A stretch of 39,562 bases of DNA from Clostridium vincentii (GCF_002995745.1 NZ_PVXQ01000032.1:1-39562); one strand, 5' to 3'. Shown: positions 16,310-25,822, numbered from the stretch's first letter. Translations and numbers: made by a program. The notes: a model not told the origin generated them from the sequence alone.

Positions 16310-17179
16310 ATGAGTACAATAATGGATAAACTTTATAAAAGAGTTGAAGAAAGAGGAGTAGTTTGCCTAGGGCTAGATACTGCAATAGAATATGTACCAG
16401 AGCATATAAAAAAAGGTAAATCAGATGAGGATGCTATAGTTGAATTTAATAAACAAATTATAGAGAAAACCTTTGATGTTGTAGCTTGCTTTAAGGTGCA
16501 AATTGCTTATTATGAAGCTTTAGGAATTTCAGGAATGATGGCTTATAAAAGAACTCTAGAACTTTTAAGAGAAAAGGATGCAATAATAGTTGCTGATATA
16601 AAGAGAGGGGACATAGCTGCAACTGCAAAGATGTATGCTAAGGCCCACTTTGAAGGAGATTTTGAGGCTGATTTTATTACACTAAACCCTTATATGGGAA
16701 TGGATAGTATAGAACCATACCTGCCTTTTATGGAAACTGGAAAGAAGGGGATATTTAGCTTAGTTAGAACTTCTAACAAGGGTGCTGAGGATATAGAATA
16801 TTTAGATACAACCTCTGGTGATAAAGTATATAGTATAGTTGGAGATAAGTTAATGGAAATGGGGAAAACTTTAATTTCAGATTGTGGATATCATCCCTTA
16901 GGAGGGGTTATAGGTTGTACTCATGTTGAAGAGGGTATAGCTATAAGAAAGAGATTTGATTCTATGTTTTTTCTAATCCCAGGTTATGGTGCCCAAGGCG
17001 GAAAGGCTGAAGATGTTGCTATGTATTTGAATAATGGCAATGGTGGAGTCGTAAATTCTTCAAGAGGAATATTATTAGCTTATAAGAAGGAAAACAGACC
17101 GGAGGAATTTGCAATCTGTGCTAGAGAAGAAACTATAAGAATGAGAGATGAAATTAATACAGCTGTAAAGAATCTGTAG
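16310..17179 (+). CDS. pyrF: Orotidine 5'-phosphate decarboxylase (type 2)
   Basis: PyrF decarboxylates OMP to UMP, the last step of the pathway. The catalytic D-x-K-x-x-D signature is D96-I-K98-R-G-D101. The 289-aa length and motifs such as VVCLGLDTAIEYVP and GYGAQGGKAEDV mark the longer type 2 subfamily rather than the roughly 240-aa Bacillus or E. coli form. I start at ATG 16310, seven bases after AGGAGTGG. A GTG at 16301 in the same frame lies in that ribosome-binding site and would add three residues. Confidence 0.95.
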   Translation: MSTIMDKLYKRVEERGVVCLGLDTAIEYVPEHIKKGKSDEDAIVEFNKQIIEKTFDVVACFKVQIAYYEALGISGMMAYKRTLELLREKDAIIVADIKRGDIAATAKMYAKAHFEGDFEADFITLNPYMGMDSIEPYLPFMETGKKGIFSLVRTSNKGAEDIEYLDTTSGDKVYSIVGDKLMEMGKTLISDCGYHPLGGVIGCTHVEEGIAIRKRFDSMFFLIPGYGAQGGKAEDVAMYLNNGNGGVVNSSRGILLAYKKENRPEEFAICAREETIRMRDEINTAVKNL

Positions 17180-17193
17180 ATAAGGGGGTATAT

Positions 17194-17937
17194 ATGAGTA
17201 TTACATATAAAAAAGCAAAGGTACTTTCAAATGAAAAAATAGTGGATGGAATTTTTAAGCTTGTATGTGAAGATGAAAATTCTATTAAGGCTGGACAATT
17301 CTACATGCTTAAACTAGATGGTCAAACCTTACTTCCAAGGCCAATAAGTATTTGTGAAAAGACAGGTAACGAAATAACCTTTTTATATGCTGTAGTTGGA
17401 AAGGGAACTGAAGAGTTTTCAAAGCTTAGAGCAGGGGAGGAAATAGCCTTAACTGGTCCTCTTGGAAATGGTTTTAATCTAGAAGAAGAACTAGGCAAAG
17501 TTGCCATTGTAGCTGGTGGTATTGGAACTGCACCTATGGTTGAAGTGGCAAAAAGACTTAGAGAAAAAAATAACAAGGAAATTATAGATGTATATGCAGG
17601 ATTTAGAGATGAGGTATATTTAATAGAAGAACTTAAAGAATATGCAAATAAGGTAGATGTGACAACTAATACAGGAAAGCATGGACATAAGGGATTTGTA
17701 ACTGAAATATTTAAGCCAGAGGAATATGATACAGTACTGTGTTGTGGACCTGAAATGATGATGAAGGCAGTAGTTGAAATGTGTAAAAAGAAGAATGTTA
17801 AAATATATCTTTCCATGGAAAAACATATGGCATGTGGAGTAGGTGCTTGTCTAGTATGTACTTGCAAGACTAAGGATGGATATAAGAGAAGCTGTAAAGA
17901 TGGCCCAATCTTTGATGGGGACTATGTAGAGTTATAA
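17194..17937 (+). CDS. pyrK: Dihydroorotate dehydrogenase B, electron-transfer subunit
   Basis: PyrK passes electrons from dihydroorotate, oxidised on PyrD, to NAD+. The FAD-binding RPISIC segment is at 49-54, a nicotinamide-binding GGIGTAPM loop at 108-115 and CCGPEMM near 183-189. A 2Fe-2S cluster is bound by C214, C219, C222 and C234 ([11 protein letters not shown] plus a downstream Cys). Length (247 aa) is normal. The ATG follows AAGGGGG. It sits directly before pyrD, the usual order for the heterotetrameric type 1B enzyme, and predicts NAD-dependent rather than quinone-dependent oxidation, which suits an anaerobe. Confidence 0.96.
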   Translation: MSITYKKAKVLSNEKIVDGIFKLVCEDENSIKAGQFYMLKLDGQTLLPRPISICEKTGNEITFLYAVVGKGTEEFSKLRAGEEIALTGPLGNGFNLEEELGKVAIVAGGIGTAPMVEVAKRLREKNNKEIIDVYAGFRDEVYLIEELKEYANKVDVTTNTGKHGHKGFVTEIFKPEEYDTVLCCGPEMMMKAVVEMCKKKNVKIYLSMEKHMACGVGACLVCTCKTKDGYKRSCKDGPIFDGDYVEL

Positions 17938-17959
17938 AAAAACCAAGGGGGAAAAGTAT

Positions 17960-18856
17960 GTGTTAAAGGTAAATATAAATGGTGTGGATTTTAAAAACCC
18001 AGTTATAGCAGCTTCAGGAACTTTTGGTTTTGGTGCAGAGTATAACAATTTTTATGATGTAGGAATCCTTGGAGGAATATCGTCTAAGGGATTAACTATT
18101 AATCAAAAAGAAGGTAATGATGGAATAAGAGTTTTTGAAACTCCATCAGGAATGATGAATTCAGTTGGACTTAATAACCCAGGTATTGATAGATTTATTG
18201 AAAATGAACTTCCTAACATGGAACTTTTTGGAACTAACATTTTAGCTAATGTTGGTGGAGGATGTTTTGATGATTATGCTGAAGCTATAGAAAAGTTAAA
18301 CAATACTTCTGTTCAGATAATTGAACTTAACATTTCATGTCCAAATGTTAAGGCTGGAGGAATGGCTTATGGAATTAAGGCAGATGTAGCCTATGAATTC
18401 GTGAAGAAAATTAAGAGGATAAGCAAGAAACCTCTTATGGTTAAATTATCACCAAACGCAGAAGATATAGTTGATATGGCTCTTAAATGTGAAGCAGCTG
18501 GGGCAGATTCTTTAAGTTTAATAAATACTCTAAAGGGATTAGCTATAGATATATATAAGAGAAAACCAATATTTCAAAATGTATATGCAGGTCTTTCAGG
18601 CCCCGCAGTTAAACCTATAGCACTAAGAATGGTTCATGAAGTATCCAAGGCTGTAGAAATACCGGTTATTGGGCTTGGCGGAATTTCTACAGGCGTTGAT
18701 GCTATAGAGTTTATGATGGCAGGAGCTAGTGCAATTCAGATTGGAACTATAAACTTTGCAAATCCAATGGCAGGTAAAGAAATAATTGATGAGATGGAAG
18801 CTTTTTGCATCTCTCAAGGAATTAAAGACATAAATGAAATAGTAGGAATTATATAG
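17960..18856 (+). CDS. pyrD: Dihydroorotate dehydrogenase B, catalytic subunit
   Basis: PyrD oxidises dihydroorotate to orotate on FMN. Family blocks are [37 protein letters not shown] with the catalytic-base C127 typical of class 1 enzymes, and VIGLGGIS. Length is 298 aa. The start is GTG at 17960 behind AAGGGGGAA; a nearby ATG at 17958 is out of frame and stops at once. It pairs with pyrK upstream; pyrE follows after 12 bases. Confidence 0.96.
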   Translation: MLKVNINGVDFKNPVIAASGTFGFGAEYNNFYDVGILGGISSKGLTINQKEGNDGIRVFETPSGMMNSVGLNNPGIDRFIENELPNMELFGTNILANVGGGCFDDYAEAIEKLNNTSVQIIELNISCPNVKAGGMAYGIKADVAYEFVKKIKRISKKPLMVKLSPNAEDIVDMALKCEAAGADSLSLINTLKGLAIDIYKRKPIFQNVYAGLSGPAVKPIALRMVHEVSKAVEIPVIGLGGISTGVDAIEFMMAGASAIQIGTINFANPMAGKEIIDEMEAFCISQGIKDINEIVGII

Positions 18857-18868
18857 GAGGAATTAAAA

Positions 18869-19543
18869 ATGCAACAGTATAAAAAGGATTTTATAGAATT
18901 TATGATTGAATGTGGAGTTTTAACTTTTGGAGACTTCGTAACTAAAAGTGGTAGAAGGACGCCTTTCTTTGTAAACACAGGAAACTATAGAAAAGGAAGT
19001 CAACTTAAAAAATTAGGAGAATTCTACGCCACAGCAATTAAGGAAAACTTTCCACAAGATTACAACGTAGTATTTGGACCAGCTTATAAGGGAATCCCTT
19101 TAAGCGTTACTACTACAATTGCATTATCAGATATGTATGGAATTGATGTTAATTATTGTTCAAATAGAAAAGAAGTGAAGGATCATGGAGACAAAGGAAT
19201 ACTCCTTGGAAGCAATATAACAGATGGAGATAAGATTCTTATAGTTGAGGATGTTACAACTGCAGGAACTTCAATTTATGAAACTATGCCTCTCTTAAAT
19301 CAGCAAGGCAAGGTAGAGGTAGCTGGACTTATAATTTCTGTTGATAGAATGGAAAGAGGACAAGGTGAAAAATCTGCATTAACTGAAATTCGAGAAAAGT
19401 TTGGATTTAAAACTTGTGCTATAGTTACTATGGCTGAGGTTAGAGAATATCTTTATAATAAAGAGATTAATGGTAATGTGATTATTGATGATGCGATAAA
19501 TTCTAGAATTGATGATTACTATAAGGAATATGGAGCTAAGTAA
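18869..19543 (+). CDS. pyrE: Orotate phosphoribosyltransferase
   Basis: PyrE joins orotate and PRPP to OMP. The PRPP-binding motif ILIVEDVTTAGTS lies at about 123-135. Earlier blocks are SGRRTPFFVNTGNY and FGPAYKGIPL. The 224-aa length fits the PyrE type found with PyrDB/PyrK. The ATG follows AGGAGG at good spacing. It ends the operon before a clear terminator. All six pathway steps except carbamoyl-phosphate synthesis (carAB) are encoded here. Confidence 0.96.
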   Translation: MQQYKKDFIEFMIECGVLTFGDFVTKSGRRTPFFVNTGNYRKGSQLKKLGEFYATAIKENFPQDYNVVFGPAYKGIPLSVTTTIALSDMYGIDVNYCSNRKEVKDHGDKGILLGSNITDGDKILIVEDVTTAGTSIYETMPLLNQQGKVEVAGLIISVDRMERGQGEKSALTEIREKFGFKTCAIVTMAEVREYLYNKEINGNVIIDDAINSRIDDYYKEYGAK

Positions 19544-19564
19544 AAATATAAATAAAATTTATAA

Positions 19565-19605
19565 AAAGGTGTCGCCAGATTTAATTATTGGTGGCACCTT
19601 TTTAT
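19565..19605. terminator. Terminator between pyrE and the ACT-domain gene
   Basis: AAAGGTGTCGCCA pairs with TGGTGGCACCTTT with two G-T wobbles. It has an A-run before and a T-run after, so it probably serves both convergent genes. Confidence 0.87.
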
Positions 19606-19610
19606 ATGGG

Positions 19611-19973
19611 TTAAAATATATATCCCTCTTTCTCTAATACACTAACTGTTTTATCTAAACTATCTGACTTAACTAAAATATAATCTGTATTAAAAGTTGA
19701 AACAACAAAAATTCCTATTTCATTAATAGCTAAAAGAGTTGATATTTTTGAAATGATTCCTATTAAAGAAAAATCTAACTCCCCTTCTATTCGTAAAGCT
19801 TTCCAACCATTCTCGCATGAAATACATTTTTGAGGAACAAATTTAGTATTACATACTAAAGAGAGTTCTTGATCAGTTTTTCCAAGAAAAAAAAGTTCAT
19901 CATTGAAATTAATTTCTGAAATATTGTTGATTTTACAAACTGATAGTTCATAATTTAAAATTTTTAAGTTCAT
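19611..19973 (-). CDS. ACT domain-containing protein (CASTOR/ACT_7-like)
   Basis: The product is a 120-aa cytoplasmic protein made of an ACT pair as in the small bacterial ACT_7 family: LSLVCNTKFVPQ in the first half, then GWKALRIEGELDFSLIGIIS and IGIFVVSTFNTDYILVKSD in the second. Such domains bind amino acids or similar ligands, and the eukaryotic CASTOR arginine sensors use the same fold. No DNA-binding or catalytic domain is attached, so it probably acts by binding a partner. The ATG follows a perfect AGGAGG. It faces pyrE and diverges from pflB. The ligand cannot be told from the sequence. Confidence 0.88.
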   Translation of the reverse strand: MNLKILNYELSVCKINNISEINFNDELFFLGKTDQELSLVCNTKFVPQKCISCENGWKALRIEGELDFSLIGIISKISTLLAINEIGIFVVSTFNTDYILVKSDSLDKTVSVLEKEGYIF

Positions 19974-20105
19974 ACCTTACCTCCTGATGTATTTTTTATG
20001 TTTGTAGATAATTTATAGGTTAATTATAACTTTTAATTTGATATTAATGTATATAATTAGAATATCTTTATAAAGTGAGTGAATATAATACCTGAATTTG
20101 CATTA

Positions 20106-20134
20106 TTGACAATGTAACTTATAAATATTATACT
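20106..20134 (+). promoter_or_regulatory. Promoter of the pfl operon
   Basis: TTGACA (20106-20111) and TATACT (20129-20134) are separated by exactly 17 bases, a near-consensus sigma-A promoter just upstream of the riboswitch. Confidence 0.85.
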
Positions 20135-20146
20135 GATGTTAATTAC

Positions 20147-20240
20147 TAGTCATATAACTGACGGAAGTGGGTAACCACATGAAGTATGACTATAGAAAGC
20201 CGACCGTCTGGGCACAAGTGCTCAGGCGGTCGTTTTTTTA
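20147..20240 (+). ncRNA. ZTP (ZMP/ZTP, pfl motif) riboswitch upstream of pflB
   Basis: P1 is TAGTCATA (20147-20154) with TATGACTA (20185-20192). Inside it is the conserved CTGACGGA segment and a GTGG-GTAA-CCAC hairpin followed by ATGAAG. After a short linker comes the second conserved part, CCGTCTGGGCA (20204-20214). The pseudoknot pairs GACGG (20160-20164) with CCGTC (20204-20208), where the consensus has GGCGG and CCGCC; the compensating change supports the structure. The CCGTC strand also lies in the terminator stem GACCGTCTGGGCA / TGCTCAGGCGGTC with a T-run (20202-20240). Ligand binding should therefore favour read-through. ZTP accumulates when 10-formyl-tetrahydrofolate is short, and PflB makes the formate needed for it. 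Confidence 0.93.
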
Positions 20241-20364
20241 TAGCTAATAACATTTCAATTAAATATTTATAAAACTATTTAATTGATAGGAAAAATATGT
20301 TATAATAAGTTTATGGTAATAGTGATAAATATTATCAATGCAAAGACAGAGGAGGAATTTTAAA

Positions 20365-22602
20365 ATGTTTAAACAATGGGAAGGTTTTAATACTGGAAGT
20401 TGGAAAGAAAAAATCGATGTAAGAAATTTTATTCAAAAGAATTATAAATTATACGAGGGTGATTCAGAATTCCTTCAGAAAACAACCGAAAAAACTGATA
20501 AGGTATGGGCAAAGGCTCATCATTTAATAGTAGAGGAAATTAAAAAAGGCGTAATTGATATAGCTACAGATAGAGTTTCAGGTATAGATAACTATGAACC
20601 AGGTTTCATAGATAAGGATAATGAAGTAATTGTTGGGCTTCAAACAGATGCTCCACTTAAAAGAATTGTAAATCCTTTTGGTGGTTTAAGGATGGCTAAA
20701 ACATCTTTAGAAGCATATGGATATACTATGGATAAGGACATTGAAAATCATTTTGCTAAGTATAGAAAAACTCATAATGAAGGTGTTTTCGATGCTTATC
20801 CAAAGAAAGTAAGAACAGCAAGAAGTGTAGGACTTTTAACTGGACTTCCAGATGCTTATGGACGTGGAAGAATTATAGGCGATTATAGAAGGGTTGCTCT
20901 TTATGGAGTAGATTATTTAATACAAGATAAGAAGAAGGATCTTGCAGATCTTGAAGAAGTAGATGGAGATTACTTAGATGAGAGTATAAGAAAGAGAGAA
21001 GAAGTTTCTGAACAAATAAGAGCACTAGTGGCAATTAAGTCAATGGCTGCAAAATATGGCTGTGACATATCTAAACCAGCTCAAACAGCTCAAGAAGCAG
21101 TTCAAGCTGTATATATTGGATATCTAGCAGGTATTAAAGAGAATAATGGTGCAGCTACATCTTTAGGAAGAACTTCAAGTTTCTTAGACATATATATTGA
21201 AAGAGATTTGGAAGCTGGATTAATAGAAGAAATTGAAGCGCAAGAGATTATAGATCAATTTATAATTAAGTTAAGGTTAGTTAGACATTTAAGAACTCCT
21301 GAATACAATGAATTATTTGGTGGAGATCCTACTTGGGTAACAGAATCAATTGGAGGAATGGGAATTAATGGTAAGGCATTAGTTACTAAAAATTCTTATA
21401 GATACTTGCATACTTTAATTAATTTAGATACAGCACCAGAACCAAACCTTACAATTCTTTGGTCACCTAATTTACCAGAGAACTTTAAGAAATATTGTGC
21501 AGAAATATCAATAAAAACAGATTCAATTCAATATGAAAATGATGAAATAATGAGACCAGTTTATGGTGATGATTATGCAATAGCTTGTTGTGTATCTGCT
21601 ATGAAGGTTGGTAAACAAATGCAATTTTTCGGAGCTAGATGTAATATAGCTAAATCACTTTTATATGCTATAAATGGTGGCGTTGATGAAAAGATGGGTA
21701 TATTAGCAGTACCTGGAATTGAAAAGATAGATGATGAGATTCTTGATTTTGATAAGGTTAAGAAAAACTATGACAAGGTTCTAGAATATGTTGCTAAGTT
21801 GTATGTAGATACAATGAATATAATTCACTGCATGCATGATAAATATGCTTATGAAGCAGGACAAATGGCATTTCATGATACAGAAGTTGAAAGATTAATG
21901 GCATTTGGTATTGCAGGTCTTTCTGTAGCTATAGATTCATTATCTGCTATAAAATATGCTAAGGTTAAGCCAATTAGAAATGAAGCTGGAATAGCTGTAG
22001 ATTTTGAAACAATTGGAGAATTCCCTAAGTATGGAAATGATGATGACAGAGCAGATGATTTAGGTGTTGATTTAGTAACTAAATTCACAGCTGAGCTTAA
22101 GAAACATCCATTATATAGAGATGCGCATCACACTCTATCAGTTTTAACAATAACATCTAATGTTATGTATGGTAAAAAGACTGGGTCAACTCCAGATGGA
22201 AGAAAATTAGGAGAACCATTAGCTCCAGGTGCTAACCCAATGCACGGAAGAGATGAAAATGGAGCTTTAGCTTCACTAAATTCAGTAGCTAAGATTCCTT
22301 ACACTGGAATATGCCAAGATGGTGTGTCAAACACTTTCTCAATTGTCCCAGAGGCATTAGGGAAGGATGAGGGTCAAAAAACTAATAACTTAGTTGCAAT
22401 ACTTGATGGATATTTCGCTCAAGGAGCACATCACTTAAATGTTAATGTATTAAATCGAGATACATTAATTGATGCTATGGAAAATCCAGAAAAGTATCCA
22501 ACCTTAACAATTAGAGTTTCAGGTTATGCTGTTAACTTTAATAGACTCTCTAGGGAACAACAATTAGAAGTAATAAGTAGAACTTTCCATAAGAGTATGT
22601 AG
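20365..22602 (+). CDS. pflB: Formate acetyltransferase (pyruvate formate-lyase)
   Basis: This glycyl-radical enzyme splits pyruvate with CoA into acetyl-CoA and formate under anaerobic conditions. The active-site pair is C408-C409 in AIACCVSAM and the radical-carrying glycine is G720 in RVSGYAV, both in the standard context. The length is 745 aa from the ATG at 20365, which follows GAGGAGG at ideal spacing; an upstream in-frame ATG at 20338 has no ribosome-binding site. It is controlled by the ZTP riboswitch ahead of it. In clostridia PflB often has an anabolic role in supplying one-carbon units, which fits this control. Its activator gene follows. Confidence 0.97.
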   Translation: MFKQWEGFNTGSWKEKIDVRNFIQKNYKLYEGDSEFLQKTTEKTDKVWAKAHHLIVEEIKKGVIDIATDRVSGIDNYEPGFIDKDNEVIVGLQTDAPLKRIVNPFGGLRMAKTSLEAYGYTMDKDIENHFAKYRKTHNEGVFDAYPKKVRTARSVGLLTGLPDAYGRGRIIGDYRRVALYGVDYLIQDKKKDLADLEEVDGDYLDESIRKREEVSEQIRALVAIKSMAAKYGCDISKPAQTAQEAVQAVYIGYLAGIKENNGAATSLGRTSSFLDIYIERDLEAGLIEEIEAQEIIDQFIIKLRLVRHLRTPEYNELFGGDPTWVTESIGGMGINGKALVTKNSYRYLHTLINLDTAPEPNLTILWSPNLPENFKKYCAEISIKTDSIQYENDEIMRPVYGDDYAIACCVSAMKVGKQMQFFGARCNIAKSLLYAINGGVDEKMGILAVPGIEKIDDEILDFDKVKKNYDKVLEYVAKLYVDTMNIIHCMHDKYAYEAGQMAFHDTEVERLMAFGIAGLSVAIDSLSAIKYAKVKPIRNEAGIAVDFETIGEFPKYGNDDDRADDLGVDLVTKFTAELKKHPLYRDAHHTLSVLTITSNVMYGKKTGSTPDGRKLGEPLAPGANPMHGRDENGALASLNSVAKIPYTGICQDGVSNTFSIVPEALGKDEGQKTNNLVAILDGYFAQGAHHLNVNVLNRDTLIDAMENPEKYPTLTIRVSGYAVNFNRLSREQQLEVISRTFHKSM

Positions 22603-22610
22603 GTTGCAGA

Positions 22611-22646
22611 AAAGGGCTAAGAGGAATTTTCTCTTAGCCCTTTTAT
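22611..22646 (+). terminator. Terminator between pflB and pflA
   Basis: AAAGGGCTAAGAG pairs with CTCTTAGCCCTTT around a GAATTTT loop, followed by further T. It should lower pflA expression relative to pflB. Confidence 0.9.
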
Positions 22647-22706
22647 TTTTTTTATATAGTATTAACAAGTAATAAATAATAGACAATAGTAATGGAGGTT
22701 GATTAA

Positions 22707-23435
22707 ATGATTAAAGGTAGGATTCATTCAATAGAATCAATGGGTCTTGTAGATGGACCTGGAATAAGGGTTGTGGTATTTTTTCAAGGTTGTGAATTAA
22801 GATGTAAATACTGTCATAATCCTGATACATGGGCAAAGGTGGGTGGAAAAGAATATACCGCAGAAGAACTTGTTAATAAGGTAGAAAGGTTTAAAGCTTA
22901 CTTTGATAAAAGTGGAGGTGGAATTACTCTATCAGGAGGAGAGCCTTTAAGACAACCAGATTTTTTAATAGAAGTTCTAAAGCTATGTAAAGAAAAAGGA
23001 ATAAGAACATGTGTTGATACTGCTGGATATGGGTTTGGAAAGTATGATGAAATATTAAAGTATACGGATTTAGTTCTTTTTGATGTTAAGGATATTACAA
23101 AAGAAGGATATAAGAATGTTACTCAAAGAGATATGGATGAATCTTTAAATTTTCTAGAAGCTACTAAGAGAAATAATACTAAGATGTGGATAAGACATGT
23201 TGTAGTTCCTGGAATGACTGATGGAGAAGAACATATTAAGGCATTTAAAGAGTATATAGAGAATATTCCTAATGTAGAAAAAGTAGAATTATTGCCGTAC
23301 CATTTGTTGGGAGTAAATAAATACGAAACATTAAAGATAGCTTACCCATTAGATGGAGTTCCTGCAATGGATAAAGAAGTTATTGAGATATATAAAAATA
23401 TAATTAATAGTAAAAAAACTGGCAATGAAACTTGA
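22707..23435 (+). CDS. pflA: Pyruvate formate-lyase activating enzyme
   Basis: This radical SAM enzyme abstracts a hydrogen from the PflB glycine (G720 here) and so switches PflB on. The cluster-binding CxxxCxxC motif is C29, C33, C36 (FQGCELRCKYCHNP). The SAM-binding GGE block is SGGGITLSGGEPLRQ near 69-83. Length (242 aa) is normal. The ATG follows GGAGG. A strong terminator lies between pflB and this gene, so it is expressed by read-through or by its own promoter in the roughly 60 bases between. The terminator downstream begins within its last codons. Confidence 0.96.
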   Translation: MIKGRIHSIESMGLVDGPGIRVVVFFQGCELRCKYCHNPDTWAKVGGKEYTAEELVNKVERFKAYFDKSGGGITLSGGEPLRQPDFLIEVLKLCKEKGIRTCVDTAGYGFGKYDEILKYTDLVLFDVKDITKEGYKNVTQRDMDESLNFLEATKRNNTKMWIRHVVVPGMTDGEEHIKAFKEYIENIPNVEKVELLPYHLLGVNKYETLKIAYPLDGVPAMDKEVIEIYKNIINSKKTGNET

Positions 23436-23457
23436 TGTTTTATTGTCAGTTTTTTTA
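23412..23457 (+). terminator. Terminator overlapping the end of pflA
   Basis: AAAAAAACTGGCAATGAAA pairs with the downstream TTTATTGTCAGTTTTTTT; the left arm contains the last pflA codons. Confidence 0.85.
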
Positions 23458-23597
23458 CTATTAATATTTTTACCGAATTATTTTCACCTATTTTATTCAT
23501 AATGAAATAAAAATGTGCAAATAAAATTAATATATTTAGAAATTTATAAATAAATGGAATTGTAGTAAAATAGAATATAAGAGGATGGAGGGATTAG

Positions 23598-24833
23598 ATG
23601 AAAAAATTTATAGTAAGAACAGTAATGACATTCTCGTTAATTTTTATTTCTCTATTTGCTATTACAATGTTTCTTGAGTATAAAAATAAAGATAAACTAA
23701 ATACTCAAGTTAAAGTTGAATATAAAGTTTCTGATGGAGAAATTGTAGTACCAGATACCCCTGCAAAGGTAGAGGCCAATTATGAATTTTCACAAGTATT
23801 CTTTTATAGTGGATTAGCAATAAGTTTAGCATCACCGTTACTATTTTTTAAATATGGTGGTACAGCAGTAATAAAAAAGATTGGATTTAAAAAGAAAATT
23901 TTAGAGGCAGGATGCTTCTGTCTTCTTTATGGAGTATTCACAGAATTTTTAATTTTCCCTAAAGCATTGTTTAGTGCTTTTTATAGGGCAAGATTAGTTG
24001 GATTAAGTACAGCGAGTTTCTCTGACTTTATGGGGAGGTATTTTCAGAGGAGTATGTTTTACGCTTTAGAAATGCTACCAATTGCAATGATAGTATATAT
24101 AATTTTTATAAAAAGAAAAAGATGGTATATTTATGTTTCTATTATTTTAGTTTTAATAGCAATTGGTGGAGCTTATATTTCTCCATACATAGATGAAATG
24201 CAAAATGATTTAGAATCTATGGAAGATGGAGAACTTAAAAATAGTATTTTAGAATTGGCAAAGAATTCAGGGGTTGAAGATTTAGACATTAGAGTTGTAG
24301 AAAAGAGTAATATTACAAATAGTGTTAATGCTTATATGACGGGTATAGGAGGGAGCAGGAGAATTGTTTTTTGGGATACTACCTTAAAGCTAAGTAATAA
24401 AGAAATTTTAGCTATAGCTGCTCATGAAATGGGGCATTATGAAATGAACCATATCCAGAAAAGTATTACACTAAGTGTCTTTATGACTATATTCTTAATA
24501 CTTGTGAGTCATAATATTATGTGCAAATATAAAGGACGGGAGTATAGATTAATAGATAATATACCTAAAATGCTATTCATTTTAAATATTTTATTGGTAG
24601 TAGCAGCTCCTATTGAAACTGCATATTCTAGAAAAATGGAATATGCGGCAGATCAATTTGCCATGGAAGCAACTAATGATGGATACACAAATGGATCTTT
24701 GGAGATTAGATTTATTCAGCAGAATTTAAGTCCAATAGATGTGAATTCTTTATATAAGTGGTTAGTCTATGACCATCCCACTGTTAAAGACAGAATAGAG
24801 CATAGTAATGAGTTTATTGAAAATATGAAATAA
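23598..24833 (+). CDS. M48 family zinc metalloprotease, integral membrane
   Basis: The product has 411 aa with an N-terminal membrane helix (about 5-26), further helices near 66-84, 103-125, 155-172 and 177-195, and a cytoplasmic-type protease domain. The zinc motif is H276-E-M-G-H280 (AIAAHEMGHYEMNH), and the third ligand lies in the EYAADQFAM block near residue 350. This is the Ste24/HtpX-like fold. Yeast Ste24 cleaves CAAX proteins and bacterial relatives take part in membrane protein quality control. A PPDT-like linker (VVPDTPAKVEA) separates the first two helices. The ATG follows GGATGGAGGG. The gene is monocistronic with a terminator at the end. The substrate is unknown. Confidence 0.9.
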   Translation: MKKFIVRTVMTFSLIFISLFAITMFLEYKNKDKLNTQVKVEYKVSDGEIVVPDTPAKVEANYEFSQVFFYSGLAISLASPLLFFKYGGTAVIKKIGFKKKILEAGCFCLLYGVFTEFLIFPKALFSAFYRARLVGLSTASFSDFMGRYFQRSMFYALEMLPIAMIVYIIFIKRKRWYIYVSIILVLIAIGGAYISPYIDEMQNDLESMEDGELKNSILELAKNSGVEDLDIRVVEKSNITNSVNAYMTGIGGSRRIVFWDTTLKLSNKEILAIAAHEMGHYEMNHIQKSITLSVFMTIFLILVSHNIMCKYKGREYRLIDNIPKMLFILNILLVVAAPIETAYSRKMEYAADQFAMEATNDGYTNGSLEIRFIQQNLSPIDVNSLYKWLVYDHPTVKDRIEHSNEFIENMK

Positions 24834-24834
24834 T

Positions 24835-24867
24835 AAAAAAAGCCGCAAAATATTTGCGGCTTTTTAT
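24835..24867. terminator. Terminator after the M48 protease gene
   Basis: AAAAAAGCCGCAAA and TTTGCGGCTTTTT pair around a four-base ATAT loop; A-rich on the left and T-rich on the right. Confidence 0.92.
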
Positions 24868-24879
24868 TATGTATAGAAA

Positions 24880-25014
24880 GTGAAAATTGAAAGTTGAGAA
24901 TGGAAAGTTGAAGGTTAGAATTTTTTTGAATGCAATAAGTTTCATCCTATAACTCCCCGCAAGGGGCGCCCTTCGGGTGTCAATTTTCAATTAGCAAAGG
25001 TGGCGTAGCCACTT
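24880..25014. repeat. Dispersed palindromic repeat, copy 1
   Basis: This non-coding element carries GTGAAAATTGAAAGTTGAGA on the left and TGTCAATTTTCAATTA on the right (partly reverse complements). The GC-rich core has the hairpin CCCCGCAAGGGG (24955-24966) followed by CGCCCTTCGGGTG. A further hairpin, AAAGGTGGC-GTA-GCCACTTT, lies at 24997-25016. The base composition differs sharply from the surroundings. A second copy of the same core is at 38422-38517. It resembles REP/MITE-like elements that are scattered through some clostridial genomes. Confidence 0.7.
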
Positions 25015-25019
25015 TGATC

Positions 25020-25625
25020 TTACAGTCTGGATGTAAAATACTGTGCAGGAATATATCCTTGCTTAATTCCCTCAATAATTAATAAGTAGGTTGCAGCTGT
25101 ATCGAATCTAGCATCATGGAAATTACCGCTGCCTTTAAACAATTTATCAGCTGTAGAAGCTATTTGCTCCTTACTTATCTTTAAAAACTTAATTACCTCT
25201 TCAAGCTTAGGATTCTTAATTTCGCCATTGGCTTTAGGAAGTCTACATATATCTCTATAGTATTGCATAGTACAGAAGGTGCGTTTAGGTTCATAGTCTA
25301 TACCCATACCAGATAGTTCATGCTTCATAAATTTTACATCAAAGTTAACGTTATGCCCTATTACAAAATCACACCCTTGAAAATCAGATTCAAATTGTGG
25401 AAGGACATCCTCGAAATATTTTCCTTCAGATAGCTCGTATAATTTTTCAGCTGAAAAACCATGAATAGCTTCAGCAGATGGATCAACTTCATCAACTGAA
25501 ATGAAAATATTATTTCCCTTTGTTACTTGAGGTTTAATTGAGGCATCAATAGTAATATAACTTAACTGGCATATTTGCCCAGGTTTTAAACTTGTTGTTT
25601 CAGTATCGAAAACTAGTAATTTCAT
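25020..25625 (-). CDS. 3'-5' exonuclease, DnaQ-like DEDDh family
   Basis: The product has 201 aa, a single exonuclease domain. The Exo I motif is FDTETTSL (D7, E9), Exo II is VIGHNVNFDVKFM, and Exo III is HDARFDTAATYLL, with the His of the DEDDh subclass. It resembles the proofreading domains of PolC and DnaQ and stand-alone relatives acting on single-stranded DNA or RNA ends. No other domain is attached. The ATG follows AGGAGG. The stop codon lies right at the edge of the dispersed repeat, but the domain is complete. Its substrate cannot be told from the sequence. Confidence 0.92.
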   Translation of the reverse strand: MKLLVFDTETTSLKPGQICQLSYITIDASIKPQVTKGNNIFISVDEVDPSAEAIHGFSAEKLYELSEGKYFEDVLPQFESDFQGCDFVIGHNVNFDVKFMKHELSGMGIDYEPKRTFCTMQYYRDICRLPKANGEIKNPKLEEVIKFLKISKEQIASTADKLFKGSGNFHDARFDTAATYLLIIEGIKQGYIPAQYFTSRL

Positions 25626-25750
25626 TATAGTTCCTCCTAATATTTATAACATATAAAAATAGTATATCATATTTTTATCTAGTGACCTATAATGAAGTGT
25701 CTAACTAGTAATTAATTTACAATAGGAGAGTGGATAGAACCTAGAGAAAT

Positions 25751-25777
25751 AATTTGTATAAGCAACTTACACAAATT
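25751..25777. promoter_or_regulatory. Long inverted repeat upstream of the ldh promoter
   Basis: AATTTGTATAAG (25751-25762) and CTTACACAAATT (25766-25777) are inverted copies with one mismatch around CAA. The centre lies about 30 bases upstream of the -35 box, a position usual for an activator or a distal operator. The TTGT...ACAA ends recall Rex sites, but the spacing is 21 bases instead of 18. Confidence 0.55.
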
Positions 25778-25793
25778 AAGACTTAAAGGATAA

Positions 25794-25822
25794 TTGATAA
25801 TAGTTACTACTTAGTATATAAT
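25794..25822 (+). promoter_or_regulatory. Promoter of ldh
   Basis: TTGATA (25794-25799) and a perfect TATAAT (25817-25822) are separated by 17 bases. A weak hairpin (about 25844-25867) lies in the leader before the AGGAGG. Confidence 0.85.

Noticed and set aside
17322..17867. A 181-codon open frame on the minus strand within pyrK
   Set aside because: It is antisense to a clear pyrK, lacks a ribosome-binding site and has no protein-like domain; it arises from the codon bias of the sense gene.
24880..25014. CRISPR array or tRNA-like element in the GC-rich intergenic repeat
   Set aside because: No regularly spaced direct repeats with spacers, and no cloverleaf; the two copies in the window are 13 kb apart and palindromic.
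25751..25777. Canonical Rex site upstream of ldh
   Set aside because: The TTGT and ACAA half-sites are spaced 21 rather than 18 bases, so I list it only as an unassigned inverted repeat.
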